Positions 41,513 through 52,862 of a stretch of 64,000 bases of DNA are shown here, in pieces. The first letter of the stretch is position 1. Each line of letters starts with the position of its first letter. The DNA is from Macrocystis pyrifera. Its lineage: Eukaryota; Sar; Phaeophyceae; Laminariales; Laminariaceae. The stretch covers positions 1,984,001 to 2,048,000 of the forward strand of contig JASSKH010000026.1 of NCBI GenBank assembly GCA_031763025.1. The letters are read 5' to 3'. A program made the translations under genes and the position numbers. The notes beneath the pieces were generated by a model. It saw only the letters and a list, made by a program, of their open reading frames with translations, was not told the origin of the DNA and made no database searches.

Positions 41513-44500
41513 GGGGGCGGGACAGATATACTACAAATAATGACAGACCGTACATTTTTTATTGCCGCGCAATTTGAGCACCGTTTCGACGAAAAATGAT
41601 ACCTTGGTACACGACTTTGGTCTTGTACCGCCATCTGCATACTACACCTGGTACAGCAGCATACAATGATCACGACGGGCGAACCCCGGGCACAGCAGTA
41701 CCAGTAGTCTTTGGAGCCTGCCGGCGGCACGATTTTACGCGATTTGGATTCACTACGCTAAAAGATGCGTTGATTTTGGGGCGTACGATATCTCCAAGAC
41801 AATGTTAGGGTCAGAGGTGGTAAACATATTGACTCAGGGAAAAAAACATCGAAAATGAAGAAAAAAAATGTATTGTGATTTGTGATACAGGCGTGTACCG
41901 AACGCAACTGTGTCGGTACATAGATGCGATTAGATAGGTTTCCGTGTTTCCGTTGTGTGATGAGGTGTTTAAGTGGGACGTAACGTGAGTTGCAATATAT
42001 ACTGAATCTGGGCACCTCCCTCAGTCAGGAGAAACGCACATACGCGAACGATCCCACCGCACGCTTTCGTAGCTTTTATTTTCAACAGCAACAACAGCAG
42101 CAGCAGCAACATATCGCGGGGCACGCAGGGTGGCCGCCGGGACGTGGTGACGCACGGCGTTGGGGTCTAGGCCTAGCTCCGTGAGACCGCGTGTTTGCTC
42201 GTTCTGTCTGGTGTGTTTGGGCCACATTTTTTAGTCTAGTCATTCTCAGATCCTCAGATACGTAAATACGAACACGATTTCAAAGGGGGGGCAATTTATT
42301 TCGCCCTAGAAGTGACTACTGCACACCGTGAACCGTGGACCCCATACTTTTTCTAGATTCAACAAAAAAAAAAAACGCATTTTACCGAGTGCAAAAAAAC
42401 AAAACAGCCGCGCGCCGTGCACCCACCTACCAGTACACAACAGCAGCCGTACAACAGCAGCTACGCCTTTGAGACAGCCACCGTGCTCCTTTGTGTGGTG
42501 TACGCAGTTCAGCAGGATATCCAATCACGACCACAATTAACTTCCAGGCAAAGATCAAACAGAGCTGTGATACGTATGATATCCTACGCTACAGCAGTAC
42601 ACAGCACTACTCGAACACAACAGCAGTCATGGCTTTGTGATAGTCGCACGATGCTTTTGTGTCTTTTTTCAATGAAAAGCCATGAAATACGTCAGCTGTG
42701 ATTTAGTATTAATAGTTGTGTGTGTTTATTGTCTGTAGTGTTCAGCAAGATATCATTTTGAGGCAGAATCAAACACTATGTATGATATCATACGTTTGCA
42801 AGCTATGTCAGTCAGCGTTCAGTGTAATAAATTGCCGCATCACATGTTCGACGTTTAGTCCGTCGGTTTAATCATGCTGTTGGTATGGTTTGGCTCCGGC
42901 GATGGATGATTGGCTCCGCGTGACTGGTTGCTTCGATCCCTTGCTCGGCAAGGGAAGCCTGTTCTCAACCAGCTCAGTCACGACAACAGGTAGCGCGAAA
43001 TAGCCAGCGGCAGCCAGCATTTTGCTAGTAGCACTCTGTGCGGGCTCAAAGGAGAACATCGCAAATCACGATCACTGGATCACTGCTGGATTACTGTATC
43101 ACTTCTTCGTACAATAGTGCTGCTGCTATACATACGAATGCTTGTACAGCAAGAAGGAATATAGTAGTGGTAACGCTCGCTACTGTCTCCTGCAGAACTG
43201 TGCTGCAGTGTCGCTGCTTGCCGCACGTACGAGTACTTATGCTGGTGCTGCACATACCTTACACGAGTACTACTACAGTACCTCTGCTGGTGCTTGCTGG
43301 CGCTGTGAAACCTACTAACAAGTATTATGCCATGTACTACAACAGCTGTTGTCGCGAGAATTTCGCGCAGCCGGTAATTTGTAACTATCGCCAGCTTGTG
43401 CGCGTTGGTGGATCGTGGACGGTAGTTGATGTTCGGTCAGAAGACAGAAGACAGGCTCCAATACATTTCTGCTGTGGTCTACGAGTACTGCCGAAATTCT
43501 CGTGGATTCGAACTCGAAGGGAATAAATATGCAATCAGGAATCATTGTGCAAAAAAAAAAAAACATTCGCACAATCGCGCCCAGCCAACAGAAAACGAAA
43601 CGGAAATCAATCCAGGACAACAGAATAGGTAGCATCAGCAGCATCGGGTGGTGAACGATGTACGTCCACGCATCTGTTGCAGCCGTGGTCTCGACGCTCA
43701 GTCCTCTGAGCTAGCGTCGCCTCGAGCCTTCGAGCGTCATGCGGGTTGTGGCAAGCTCGGTGTGGCAGCAGAGAGAAATAAAAAACGCCCACCCTGCCTG
43801 CGTACCAGCTGTGTACTGAAGCTGGTGCTGGTGCTGTTACGTTTAGAGGTAGGATTCGCACAGCAGGAAGCACACAACCGACCAGCAGAGCACGACAGTA
43901 AAAAGCGCAGCCACCCGTTTCCATCTGAGGCATTGGGTGCGCACTGTCTTGGCGGTGGCTGTCTTGCTGCCTGGTGCTGTTTGGATGGATCCCGCTGTGA
44001 CCTGTGATATGTGATATATCTGTGCTGATGCGACTAACGATCAACAAACTGCTGCTTGTAGTGAAATAAAGCTCTCTAGGTGGCTCTGAATTGTGATGTG
44101 ATTTCGCTGCGCTGTTTTCGGAGATCACCGCGGTCAGGCGTAGATACAAGCTACACATCAGTCTCGAAAGGGTCTAAATAATCAGGCAAGGTCAAAATTA
44201 GAAACTCGCATTCGCTGGTAACACCAACATTGATCTGCGGCATGCCAGCTTGCGTCACCACAAGGGGAACACCCCACTCCCCGAATGAGAGCCTTGTATT
44301 TATAGCTATGTGATTTTTTTTAATCTTTTTCCAGCGTTCTCTTCGTACGAGCACATTTCGGCAAAACGCAAAGTACGCCGACACGGGAAGCCAGTCCGGA
44401 CACATTGGTCAAGGTCCGGGCGCGATTCGTGCAGTGTGGAGCGCGTGGCGGGCGCTCATTTTTTTTTTTCGCCGGGAGTGGATAAGGCGATTTCCCGGGG

Positions 44501-45242
44501 TTTCAACACGAGGCCTTATTCTTTTTCATACGTACGTACCCAGGCCGACATACCGGTAGAGTTTTTTGTGCGTTTAGCACGGAACACGGCCCAAAGCCCA
44601 GACAACAATAGCAGCAGTGCACAGAGCGTGTTCGTCTCCAGCTGACTAAAGCACTACAACCTGCCGCCCAGCAGCAGCAGCAGCAGCGGGCAGCATCATG
44701 CGCGTATGGCTGATCCGCGATGTACTGCGGCTAGTTGCTATATCGGAAACTGCGATCGATCACTTGACCACGCCGCCACCACACCATCGCCTCTCTGCTG
44801 CTTCTTCTACGTATTGCTGTGCGATCCAACATTGCCACTGCTCCAGCTGTCGTCAGCACAGTGCAACAACAGCAGCATACATATACGCATGTGGCAGATC
44901 CGCGCTGTACTGTCCGATCATCCCCGTATCGATATGTACGAGTCGGGTACAACAAATCGGTGGTACGAGTACAACAATCGTGTACAGCAGTCTTGGTACA
45001 AAACACAAGACTGACTGCCGTGTGTCCTACACTGCTGACAGACAGATCCTACTCGTAGAGTCAGCTGAAAGGGCAGCAGTACGCGTTCCTTTGTCGTAGT
45101 ACCCGTATTTTTTGCAGTCGTATCATGCCACCTGGCCTATTACAGCAGTACTGCTGTACATGCAGTCGTACCAGTGAAAGCTGCTCTAAGAGATCCTACA
45201 ATGCGTTTTAAAAGGCGTGAAAAACTCAGCTTTCAAGCTGTA
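41513..45242. other. Long non-coding stretch, probably upstream ATE1 intron
   Basis: Rich in CAGCAG and CAGTAC motifs and in T/A runs. I searched it on the minus strand for the ATE1 N-terminal Cys/DRGWRRSG exon without success. Open frames of 100-180 codons (for example 43038-43526 and 43607-44158) have no domains. A (CAG)n tract lies at about 44673-44690. Confidence 0.5.
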
Positions 45243-45330
45243 CGAGTGCCATACAGTAGTGCAGATGACTGTCTACGCTCGGTAATGTGTTCACTTCCGA
45301 GGTTCGATTCCACGTTGCTCGCCTTTTTTT
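45243..45330 (+). ncRNA. tRNA-like sequence with B box and T-run
   Basis: CGAGGTTCGATTCCACG (about 45297-45313) is a near-perfect T arm. It is followed by TTGCTCG, which pairs mostly with CGAGTGC 70 bases upstream, then a T7 terminator-like run. The D arm (ACAG/CTGT) has an over-long loop, and no good anticodon arm can be drawn. A degenerate tRNA or SINE head is more likely than a working tRNA. Confidence 0.25.
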
Positions 45331-45479
45331 CTTCGAATTTTTATTCGTTTTGTACCAGTATCATGGGTAGGAGTACACATTTATGATGTATTTATAGGTA
45401 TTTACGTATACCTTGTGTTTTTTTACGGAAGGTCACGGAGTTTGGGAGCGTTTATTATGTGTGGCGTGCATTCAAACCA

Positions 45480-46009
45480 GAACCTTTGTGAGTAAAGCAA
45501 AGTACTTTCGAGAAATTACTGTAGGTACTTCGCGCACTCGGTGTATTTCGGGATTATGTACTGCAGATACTGCGAGTACTCGTAGTCTTGCGAGGTTCTG
45601 TACTACTGCGGGTACTTCCGAACTCGCAGTATTCCGGGGTTCGCTACATATACCCGCAGTATTTCGTCCGTTGGTAGTGTTCGTACTGCGAGCACTCGCA
45701 GTACCAACATACTCTCAATATGCCCAGTATACTTACGCACAACGAATGGTTCGCCGGAACTTTGCGGCTAACCTGTAAGTGCAGAAAAAAAAATCACGCC
45801 CATAGTGTGGCAGAAAGCACTCACAGATGGTCCCACGAGTGGGAGTTGGAGCAAATTACGTTCGATGGGGGCACCTCGAGTACATAAGAGTACTGGCAGC
45901 ATTTCGGGAATATGTACTGCGAGTACTCTCAGTATCTCGAGATTCTGTAGTGCGGATACTGACTACTGAACTGTACTACAAGTATTTTGGGGTTCGATAC
46001 TGCGGGTAC
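45480..46009. repeat. Degenerate GTACTCGCAGTATT repeat, left part
   Basis: Loose repeats of a unit like AGTACTCGCAGTATTTCGGG, mutated in nearly every copy. The array continues at 52352-52520 on the other side of copia C3, so C3 landed inside it. Confidence 0.7.
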
Positions 46010-46014
46010 GTATT

Positions 46015-46263
46015 TGTTCGTTTGGATCGTTTCAGCAGCGACGGTTACAAGTTGTAGAGGGTGGTCGCGTATACCTTCGCAGGCGATATTATAAATTTTG
46101 CCGTGTGTTCATGAGGAGGGTTCGAGCACTCCGTTCTCCGTTCTCCGCTCCGAGCTAAGCTCCGCTCTCTCCTCCTCTGTCCTCTAATACTGGCACAACG
46201 ACTACAAATAATCCCATCACACCACGTGGTGATCAGGGCATCCAGGCTTGGACTCTACGAACA
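46015..46263 (+). repeat. C3 5' LTR
   Basis: TGTTCGTTTGGATCG to GACTCTACGAACA, the same ends as the C2 LTR. It is followed by CAACTAGTAACTTGAACG, the same downstream sequence as in C2. Confidence 0.93.
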
Positions 46264-46303
46264 CAACTAGTAACTTGAACGTTTGAGGTCTGGTACCAGA
46301 AGC

Positions 46304-47670
46304 CAATGATGCCTTCGAAGGGATCGGCTCAAGAAGAGCACGATTCTCCGGGTCAAGTTCAAGAGCTGAGACGCACGCTCAAGCTGGCGATGGAGCACAG
46401 TTAGGCAGGCGTCGATAATGAACGCCATGAGGGACAGTTCACGAGGAACAACGGCGGATCGGAGTCCGGCAGCGCTGAGGGCAGCGCTGCTGTTGGGAAG
46501 ATCCCGCGTGGGACAGTACCCACTGCTGTGAGAGAGACCCCTGCTGCTGCTGTAGACATGGCACGGGATATTGCAGCAGAACAAGAGACAAATTTGCATG
46601 AGGGCGCCTCGTGAAATTTGGGAGCAACGGGACGCGGAGGAACTGCGTTGCCTGTCGAGGTTGGCCCACCGAGGGGTCAGCCAGATCAGCCTGGGAGGAC
46701 TGGAGAATGGGGTGCATACCCTGGCGGTGAGTTGGGTGGTGGATTTGATCTCTCTCTCGCGCCATTTGGCATTTAAACACACTCCTGTGCCATCGTTTAG
46801 TGGGCTGAAACCTGAGTTCAACCTCTGGACAAGAGACGCTCGGTATGACGCCAAAGGAGTTGGTTTCTTGTCTGCCTTCGTGTCGGATCCACCCAAGTAC
46901 ACTCTCGTAGGGAAATTGGACACAGAAAACTCGGTGGTTATCGCTAGCGGGTTCAGCCGCGAAAGTGTGCACATGCATACACTGGCGTGGGATTTTCGAC
47001 GGCCCTCAAAAGTAAGAGCGACAAGAGTTTTCTGCACAGGTGTACCTCACCGAGGCAATCGTGGGACGTTCTCCTTGCGTGGTACGGCCCTCATACGACG
47101 GGGGTCAAATCGGACCTCTCTAGACGCCTTGATGGTTTCAAGATAGCGCCGGGGAGCAACCCGCTCGAGGAGACGGGCAGGATCGAGGATCTTGCCGCGG
47201 AAATGCGCACAGCAGGAATGTCAGTAGATCACCGCATGACCATCTTTACTGATGCTCTGCTTGCCGAATACGAGGTGGAGGCTCGGAAAGTGGCATCACG
47301 TGACAGCATCGGCCGTGATGACATGATCAAGGCTTTTCGAGAACGGCATCACCGACTTTCTGGAAACAGGAAGAAGGGGTCCAACGCTGGCCACGCAGGC
47401 CATGCTATGTACGCCGGGGGCGGCGGCGGTGGCGGTGGTCGCAGGAAAGGTGGAGACAATGGCAGATAAAAAGGTGGACGACGGGGACACGGACGAGGCG
47501 GTAGAGGCACCAACGAGGACGTCGGTGGCTCGGCCGCGGCCGCTGGTGGCGATGGCAGCAGCGCCAAAGCCACCAGCGGCAGTATCCCAATGGGCAAGTG
47601 CCACAGGTGTGGCAAGAACGGCCTTAGGAATAGCGACTGTACGGCGAAGCTATGAGCCGATGTCAAGGAC
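46304..47670 (+). pseudogene. C3 Gag
   Basis: It begins MMPSKGSAQEEHDSPG like C2 and stops after about 30 codons (AMEHS stop). Further on it is read in pieces: HTPVPSFSGLKPEFNLW, GVGFLSAFVSDPPKY, then SWDVLLAWYGPHTTGVKSDL, RRLDGFKIAPGSNPLEETGR, MTIFTDALLAEYEVEARKVA, the capsid domain that C2 lacks. A Gly/Arg-rich stretch precedes a zinc knuckle C-H-R-C-G-K-N-G-L-R-N-S-D-C, where the expected histidine is leucine. Both the His loss and an upstream TAA show decay. Confidence 0.85.
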
Positions 47671-47859
47671 GGGGGCACTCTGCCGATGCCTGTCCCACGC
47701 CCATGGATCGATGCAGTACGGGGGCACACGCTGCTGATGTCTGCCCCTCATCGAAATAAAAAGCTGTCATGGCGGTGGCGAGAGAAGTTGGTGCAAGGGA
47801 CGACGACCAAGAAAAAGGTACGGTCTAGGCCTCAGCTTTCAAGGCCGAAGAGACAGGCA

Positions 47860-48560
47860 AGTGCAGCGATGGTTCGGGGGAAGGGCAGTATGCTTGGATG
47901 TTAGGAGACGAGGCCTGGATATGCGATAGTGGTGCGTCTACCCACATGGCGCCCTCAGCAGAATGCATGATCACTTTTCGATAATGCAACCTGAAGCTCC
48001 GAACCGCTGATGGATCCACTAGATCGATCGAAGGGTACGGCAACAAAAGCGTTGTCTTTCGGTCTGGAAACGGTCTCGTGCAAGTGCTAATAACGAACGT
48101 TGCGCACGTGCCGGACCTCCGCTACCACCCATTATCCCTGCCCACTCTCGCCAAAAACGGCCACACTTTCGAAGGGCACCCCACGGGGGTTGTAGTCAGG
48201 CTCAAGTCAGAGCGTTCGATCGTGTTTCCGTCAAGTGTGACCCTTTCCAGCCTGTACAGCTACCGGGTCGACCGCTGCAGTATGGATTCTGCCTGTGCTG
48301 TACTCGCCCCTGGGCAACTGCCCAATAAGTCTGCAATAAACATAACGACTTCCACTGCGCGGCTGGACACTCCCACGAGGTACTACTCCGCAAGATCGCG
48401 GAGCAGCAAGGGATTGTCCTCGAGGGAGAGCTGCTCGAGTGCAGAGGGTGCTCCATGGCGAAGGGTCTCCGCAAAGGTAACACGCAGTCCACACACACGA
48501 GCAGATAAGAAGCTTGGGAGGGTTTTGTGGATTGGAGCGGACCTAAGGTGGTAGTCGCTC
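47860..48560 (+). pseudogene. C3 protease and pre-integrase zinc domain
   Basis: The protease signature AWICDSGASTHMAP lies at about 47908. A TAA follows 13 codons later. The conserved NVAHVPDLRYHPLSLPTLAK segment then leads to the pre-integrase region. Read in the adjoining frame this gives HCAAGHSHEVLLRKIAEQ and LLECRGCSMAKGLRKG, an HHCC zinc domain. A frameshift near 48345 separates the two. Confidence 0.82.
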
Positions 48561-49645
48561 GAGAGGAAGCGGTATACTCTCATCGTGCGCAACGATTTGG
48601 TATACGTGGGTGTACTTCATGCGCCACAAGTTGGACGCCGCGGAATTCTTCGAGCAGTTGCTCGCGGATTCTCGTGTAGACGGTGTCCCTTCTACGGTGG
48701 TAATCCTCCGATCTGGGGGGGGGGGGGGGGGCGTACTTATTTGTTGCTTGCCTTAGTCATTTGACCATTGACCACGCATCCCTTTCGAGACGGAGCACCG
48801 TTCCTACTCCTAATAGAGACACCTCCAACAATTGGGCGCTCATTACGTTGTTTCCATAGATTACATAGAAACTTTTTGCTAATCTTATCCCCTTCCTGTT
48901 TGGTCTCCTGTTGCCACCATCTATCTCCTAGGATAGCGATCGTTTTTCTCGCTGCTATTCATTGTATCAAACTCCTCCATGTCACATTCGTCTATTTTCC
49001 TCATCTCTTCCAACACATCCCGTTCCTCCTTGTATATTTCACATTCTCCTACTATGTGAGTTCTACTCTCTGGGGGTGGTGAATTCCGCGGGGGCAAGTT
49101 TGGAGACCTGTGTAAATCACGAGGGATCAAGCAGCAATTCACGACGGCCGACAGTTCCCAATTCAATGGAGTAGCAGAGCGCGCGCTAGGTTTGATTGAG
49201 ACGGCCGCAATGGCGGGCCGAATCCAGGCTCAAGAGTTTTTTCCTGGCGCGCAACTCCCCGCCGCTGCGTCGTTATGGGCGGAAGCTTCCCACTGGGCGT
49301 GTTACGCCTTGCACCACACAGCAACGACAGCTAACCCTAAGAGTAAGTCGCCGCATGAGATGTGGCATGGTAGCGCCCCCCCGGTAGTACTACAACGTTT
49401 CTTCAAGCCTGGCTACTGCAAGGTGAAGAGGAAAAATAAGTCAAAGGCGAAAGCACAACAGTGTTTTTACCTTGGCCCTGGACCGAACCACCTCCGAGAC
49501 TCAGTGCGAGTACTGACGAGGCAACGCACTTTGCTAATCACGCGACAGGTCACCTGGCAACGCGTGTCGCCTGCACCACCTGTACCTGCCCAGGCGAAAG
49601 ACTCCCTGTCTACGGAAAGGGGGGGTTCGAGGCAGACGACGTGAG
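48490..49645 (+). pseudogene. C3 integrase, split by a LINE fragment
   Basis: The first part (ADKKLGRV then DWSGPKVV in an adjoining frame) contains the first catalytic Asp. The core is then cut at VVILRSD, where a LINE fragment sits. After it, GGGEFRGGKFGDLCKSRGIK, QQFTTADSSQFNGVAERALG resumes, with the catalytic Glu in GVAERA. The C-terminal part (WAEASHWACYALHHTATTAN, KSPHEMWHGSAPP) matches copia integrases. The frame ends near 49645. Confidence 0.85.
48720..49068 (-). mobile_element. LINE fragment in C3 integrase
   Basis: TCTGGGGG flanks it (48712-48719, 49069-49076) as a probable target duplication. On the minus strand it encodes ESRTHIVGECEIYKEERDVL, EEMRKIDECDMEEF and, after one extra A in a run near 48945, LGDRWWQQETKQEGDKISKK to GQMTKASNK, a stop at 48737-48739. 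The H-x-x-x-x-C-x-x-Y after RT is the usual C-terminal motif of I/R1/Jockey-like LINEs. Only the 3' end was copied. Past the stop it runs into a 17-G tract (C on the minus strand). Confidence 0.8.
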
Positions 49646-50051
49646 CACGCCGGATCGAGGTGGTGGGGGGGCGGTGAATGAGCTGCACGACGGTCTGGCT
49701 CACTTGAACGACCTCGATGTGACATGGGGTTTTGACCTGGACGCGTTTATGCAGGAACGCGCACATCAGGCACCTGCCGCCGGCGAGGCCGGCGACGAAA
49801 CACCCGAGACGATGCGTTCGTCTCAAGGGGGCGCCGTGGACGCCTTCTCGGCCCCGAGAGGGAGGGCCGAAGGCGACCCGGGCGCAGTGTCAGCCTCCGA
49901 CACCGGCCAAGGGAACGGTGAGGATCCCCCCGCGGTCCTGTCGGGGAGGCCAGCACACGAGCTCAGCAGCTGGGGACGGCTCCCGCCGACAGTTCGGGGC
50001 CGGACCCGGGGTCAGAGCCAACGCCTGGAGGGTGAACCTGCTGTGCACTAG
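49646..50051 (+). pseudogene. C3 integrase-RT linker with one 24-residue repeat
   Basis: It reads LNDLDVTWGFDLDAFMQERA, HQAPAAGEAGDE, one unit TPETMRSSQGGAVDAF, then GQGNGEDPPAVLSGRPAHEL and RGRTRGQSQRLEGEPAVH. This is the unamplified counterpart of the C2 minisatellite. It ends with a TAG at 50049, where C2 continues. Confidence 0.85.
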
Positions 50052-51781
50052 CTAAGGATGAACGATGGAACCGCAGACGCGCTGCTTGCGGCAGCAACGA
50101 GTTGTGGACGAAGCCTGGGAGTATCCTGTATCGTGCATCCTGTACGACGGAGGACGCAGTGGTTTGATGGCCGGAGGACCTGCTGTCGAGAATAAAGGGG
50201 AGTTGAGCATGTGCATGCCGAGTGGTTTCCCGGAAGACGTAGAACCGCTCTCGCTGTCCGTAGCAGATGTAGAGCGTTCTCAGTGCAAAGAGGCGTGGCA
50301 CGAGGCCATGCAAAATGAGTTGGACGGTCACAAAACGACCGGTACGTACGAAGCCGCAACACCGCCAAAAGGGCGGAAACCTGTAGGTGCGAAGTAGGTG
50401 TTTACCTACAAGACGGAAAATGATGGCCTGATAGTAAAGACAAGGGCCAGACTTGTGGCTAAGGGTTTTTTAGCCAGGTGCACGATGTAAATTACTTTGC
50501 ACCAACTCCCTCGTCATCGTCGGTTAAAGTTATGGGGGCTGTTCCAAATGAACATGGTTTGAAGATTTTTCATCCACAGTAGACGTCGCACAAGCTTTTG
50601 TTCGCGCGAAACTCGACGCCGAGATATGCATGAAACTACCCGGTGGGTGTGGTGACATGCCAGGAAAAATCGTTCGCCTAAACAGTCACTGTATGGTCCA
50701 AAGCAGAGCGGACGGCAGCGGGCCGGGTTATTGGTAGAGACCGTGGTAGAGTACGGTATGGAGCAGTGTAGGACTGATCTGTGTGTGTGTTTCGCATGGT
50801 TGTGGACGGCAAAGCAGAACTGATCATGTAAATGACATCGTTATCGCAGGATCGGACCAGACATGCAGAGATTTCCGTGCCGCGCTAGTTTCGAAATTCC
50901 CCACGAATAACCTCAGCGAACTGACCTGGTACACTGGTTGTGCTTTCAAACGCGACTGGGAATTCGGGACATTGGAGATTACGCAAAAGGCGTTTATTGA
51001 GAGAATGCTGAATCATTTGGGTGCTAATTCATCCGCTGGCATCCCCGCGACCCCCGGTGTAGAACTAAGTCCAAGAGAGGAGGGCGAACTTGGAGGTGAC
51101 TGGCCGTACAGGGACGCTGTGGGCAGCTTGATGTGGCTGTCGACCATGACGAGACCGGATATCTCGAATGATGTGCGTGCTGTGGCGCGCCACTCCCACA
51201 ACCATACGGAGAGGCACTGGAAGGCAGTTTTGAAGATTATGGCTTACCTCCACGGGACCAGGTTTGTGGGATTGACTTTTGTGCGGGGCTGGGGATTGGA
51301 TTTGACTGCGTATAGTGATGCTGATTATGCTGGTAAGTCGAACGATAGGCGCTCGGTATCGGGGACGGTAATTACCCTTGGGGGTGCGGCCGTCAGTTGG
51401 GCAAGTAGCACGCAGAGGTGTGTTACGTTGTCCACAGCAGAAGCAGAGTATGTCGCCCTGGGTGAAGGGGTGAAGGAAGCTTTGTATACGGGCGCAGTGT
51501 TGTCATTTATTTGTCCAGAGCTAAGCGAATCATGTGTCCGGGTTTTCGAGGATAACCAGAGGGCAATACCGTTGGCTGCTAACCCTCTTAGTTCTGCTCG
51601 GAGTAAGCATATCGACGTGCGTTTTCATTTTGTCAGAGAGCTACTTCGTGCTAAAAAGATCGACATTCACTTCGTAGCTTCGGAAGAGCAGCACGGGGAT
51701 ATTTTGACGCAATCCCTTGCTGCGACCCCTGTTAAGTCTCACCGTAGGCTCTTGCTGAATCTGCCTTTGGTGGGTGAATAA
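50052..51781 (+). pseudogene. C3 reverse transcriptase and RNase H
   Basis: The N-terminal RT (CKEAWHEAMQNELDGHKTTG, PKGRKPVGAK) is followed by at least six stops or shifts. At the active site C2 has GATCATGGCCGTTCATGTAG, while C3 lacks ten bases between the two CATG copies and has GAT changed to AAT, so the VDD motif is gone. From 50838 the frame is open to 51781 (NDIVIAGSDQTCRDF, SDADYAGKSNDRRSVSGTVI, TLSTAEAEYVALGEGVKEAL, VFEDNQRAIPLAANPLSS), giving a nearly intact RNase H. Confidence 0.9.
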
Positions 51782-52096
51782 GGGGGTATGAGCATTATTC
51801 GACGAGTACCATGTTTGAGTGATGCGAGGAATAATTTGTCAGGTCGCCAACCCTGCGCTAATTTTAGGGGCATGGGGGGATAGGGCATCGCTTGGCATTT
51901 AATTTCTGGCCATGGTCATCGTTTAGAATGTGGCCGTTGTTTCCATTGCAATGGTTGGGAGTATATGTGTTATACAGGGGGTTTCGACCCGGTGGCCGGG
52001 TTCCCTTCTGCAGGACTGTCGTTTGTTGTTCTTAGGTCCTAGCAGGTCTTGAATGTCTCTTTGGTCTTGTCACTGCGGTGAAGAGCCAGGGAGGGT

Positions 52097-52346
52097 GTTC
52101 GTTTGGATCGGTCCAGCAGTGACGGTTACAAGTGGTAGAGGGTTACGTATATCTCCGCAGGCGTTATTGTCAATTTTGCCGTTTGTTTATGAGGAGAGTT
52201 CGAGCACACCGTTCTCCGTTCTCCGCTCCGAGCTACGAGCTACGCTCCGCTCTCTCTCTCCTCCTCTGTGCTCTAATACAACGACTATAAATAGTCTCAT
52301 CAGACCACGTGGTGGTCAGGGCATCCAGGCTTGGACTCTACGAACA
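52097..52346 (+). repeat. C3 3' LTR
   Basis: Preceded by GCCAGGGAGGG (polypurine tract). It ends CTACGAACA, followed by the GTATT duplication. Confidence 0.93.
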
Positions 52347-52351
52347 GTATT

Positions 52352-52520
52352 GCCTGTACTGTCGGTTCCGTACTGTTCACGCCCATATTTGGGCCTTCTT
52401 AGTACTCGCAATATTTGGGCCTCCCCAGTACTCGTAGTATTCGGGCTGCCAGTACTCCAATACTCTTATTAATAGTACTCAACACTACGAAATGTACTCG
52501 ATACTCCAAGTACTGGGAGC
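52352..52520. repeat. Degenerate GTACTCGCAGTATT repeat, right part
   Basis: Continuation of 45480-46009 (AGTACTCGCAATATTTGGGC, AGTACTCGTAGTATTCGGGC). The unit is about 30 bp and strongly diverged. Confidence 0.65.
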
Positions 52521-52862
52521 ATCCGTGAAACATTTATTTTACCTTCAGCACCCAAGAAACATTATTCAGCGGGAAAACAAATATACTGAAAAAAATATAC
52601 ATACTTCTACCAGGTATGTGCTATATTTACTCAGCCGATCACAAAGTCGTACAAGTAGTATATAGGTATGTCGCAACCTCGACCTCACGCAACTTGTGTG
52701 TACTTGCGTATACGCCGCAAACATTGAACTAATCGGCGAGAGCAATCTTGTTCAGGATCAACACCCACTTACCGGTACCCTCTTTTCTATTATTGTAGTA
52801 ATGATCCGAAGTATATTCCACAGCAATAGGCTGTCCCCAAAAACATAGTGTATATATATTAT
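52521..52862. other. Intergenic AT-rich stretch
   Basis: No feature except a TACCAGGTA palindrome near 52612. Confidence 0.5.

Larger units (their letters stand above)
46015..52346 (+). mobile_element. Ty1/copia element C3, old copy of the C2 family
   Basis: LTRs lie at 46015-46263 and 52097-52346, flanked by a perfect GTATT duplication (46010-46014, 52347-52351). The LTRs differ by about 25 substitutions and several indels, so it is much older than C1 and C2. Order: LTR, Gag, protease, integrase with LINE insertion, linker with one 72-bp repeat unit, RT, RNase H, polypurine tract GCCAGGGAGGG, LTR. Many stops and deletions are present, including loss of the RT active site. Confidence 0.92.

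Noticed and set aside
43490..43710. A-box-like TAGCTCAGAGGAC and a distant B-box-like GTTCGAATCC on the minus strand
   Set aside because: They are about 200 bases apart, no acceptor stem pairs, and the anticodon arm cannot be drawn.
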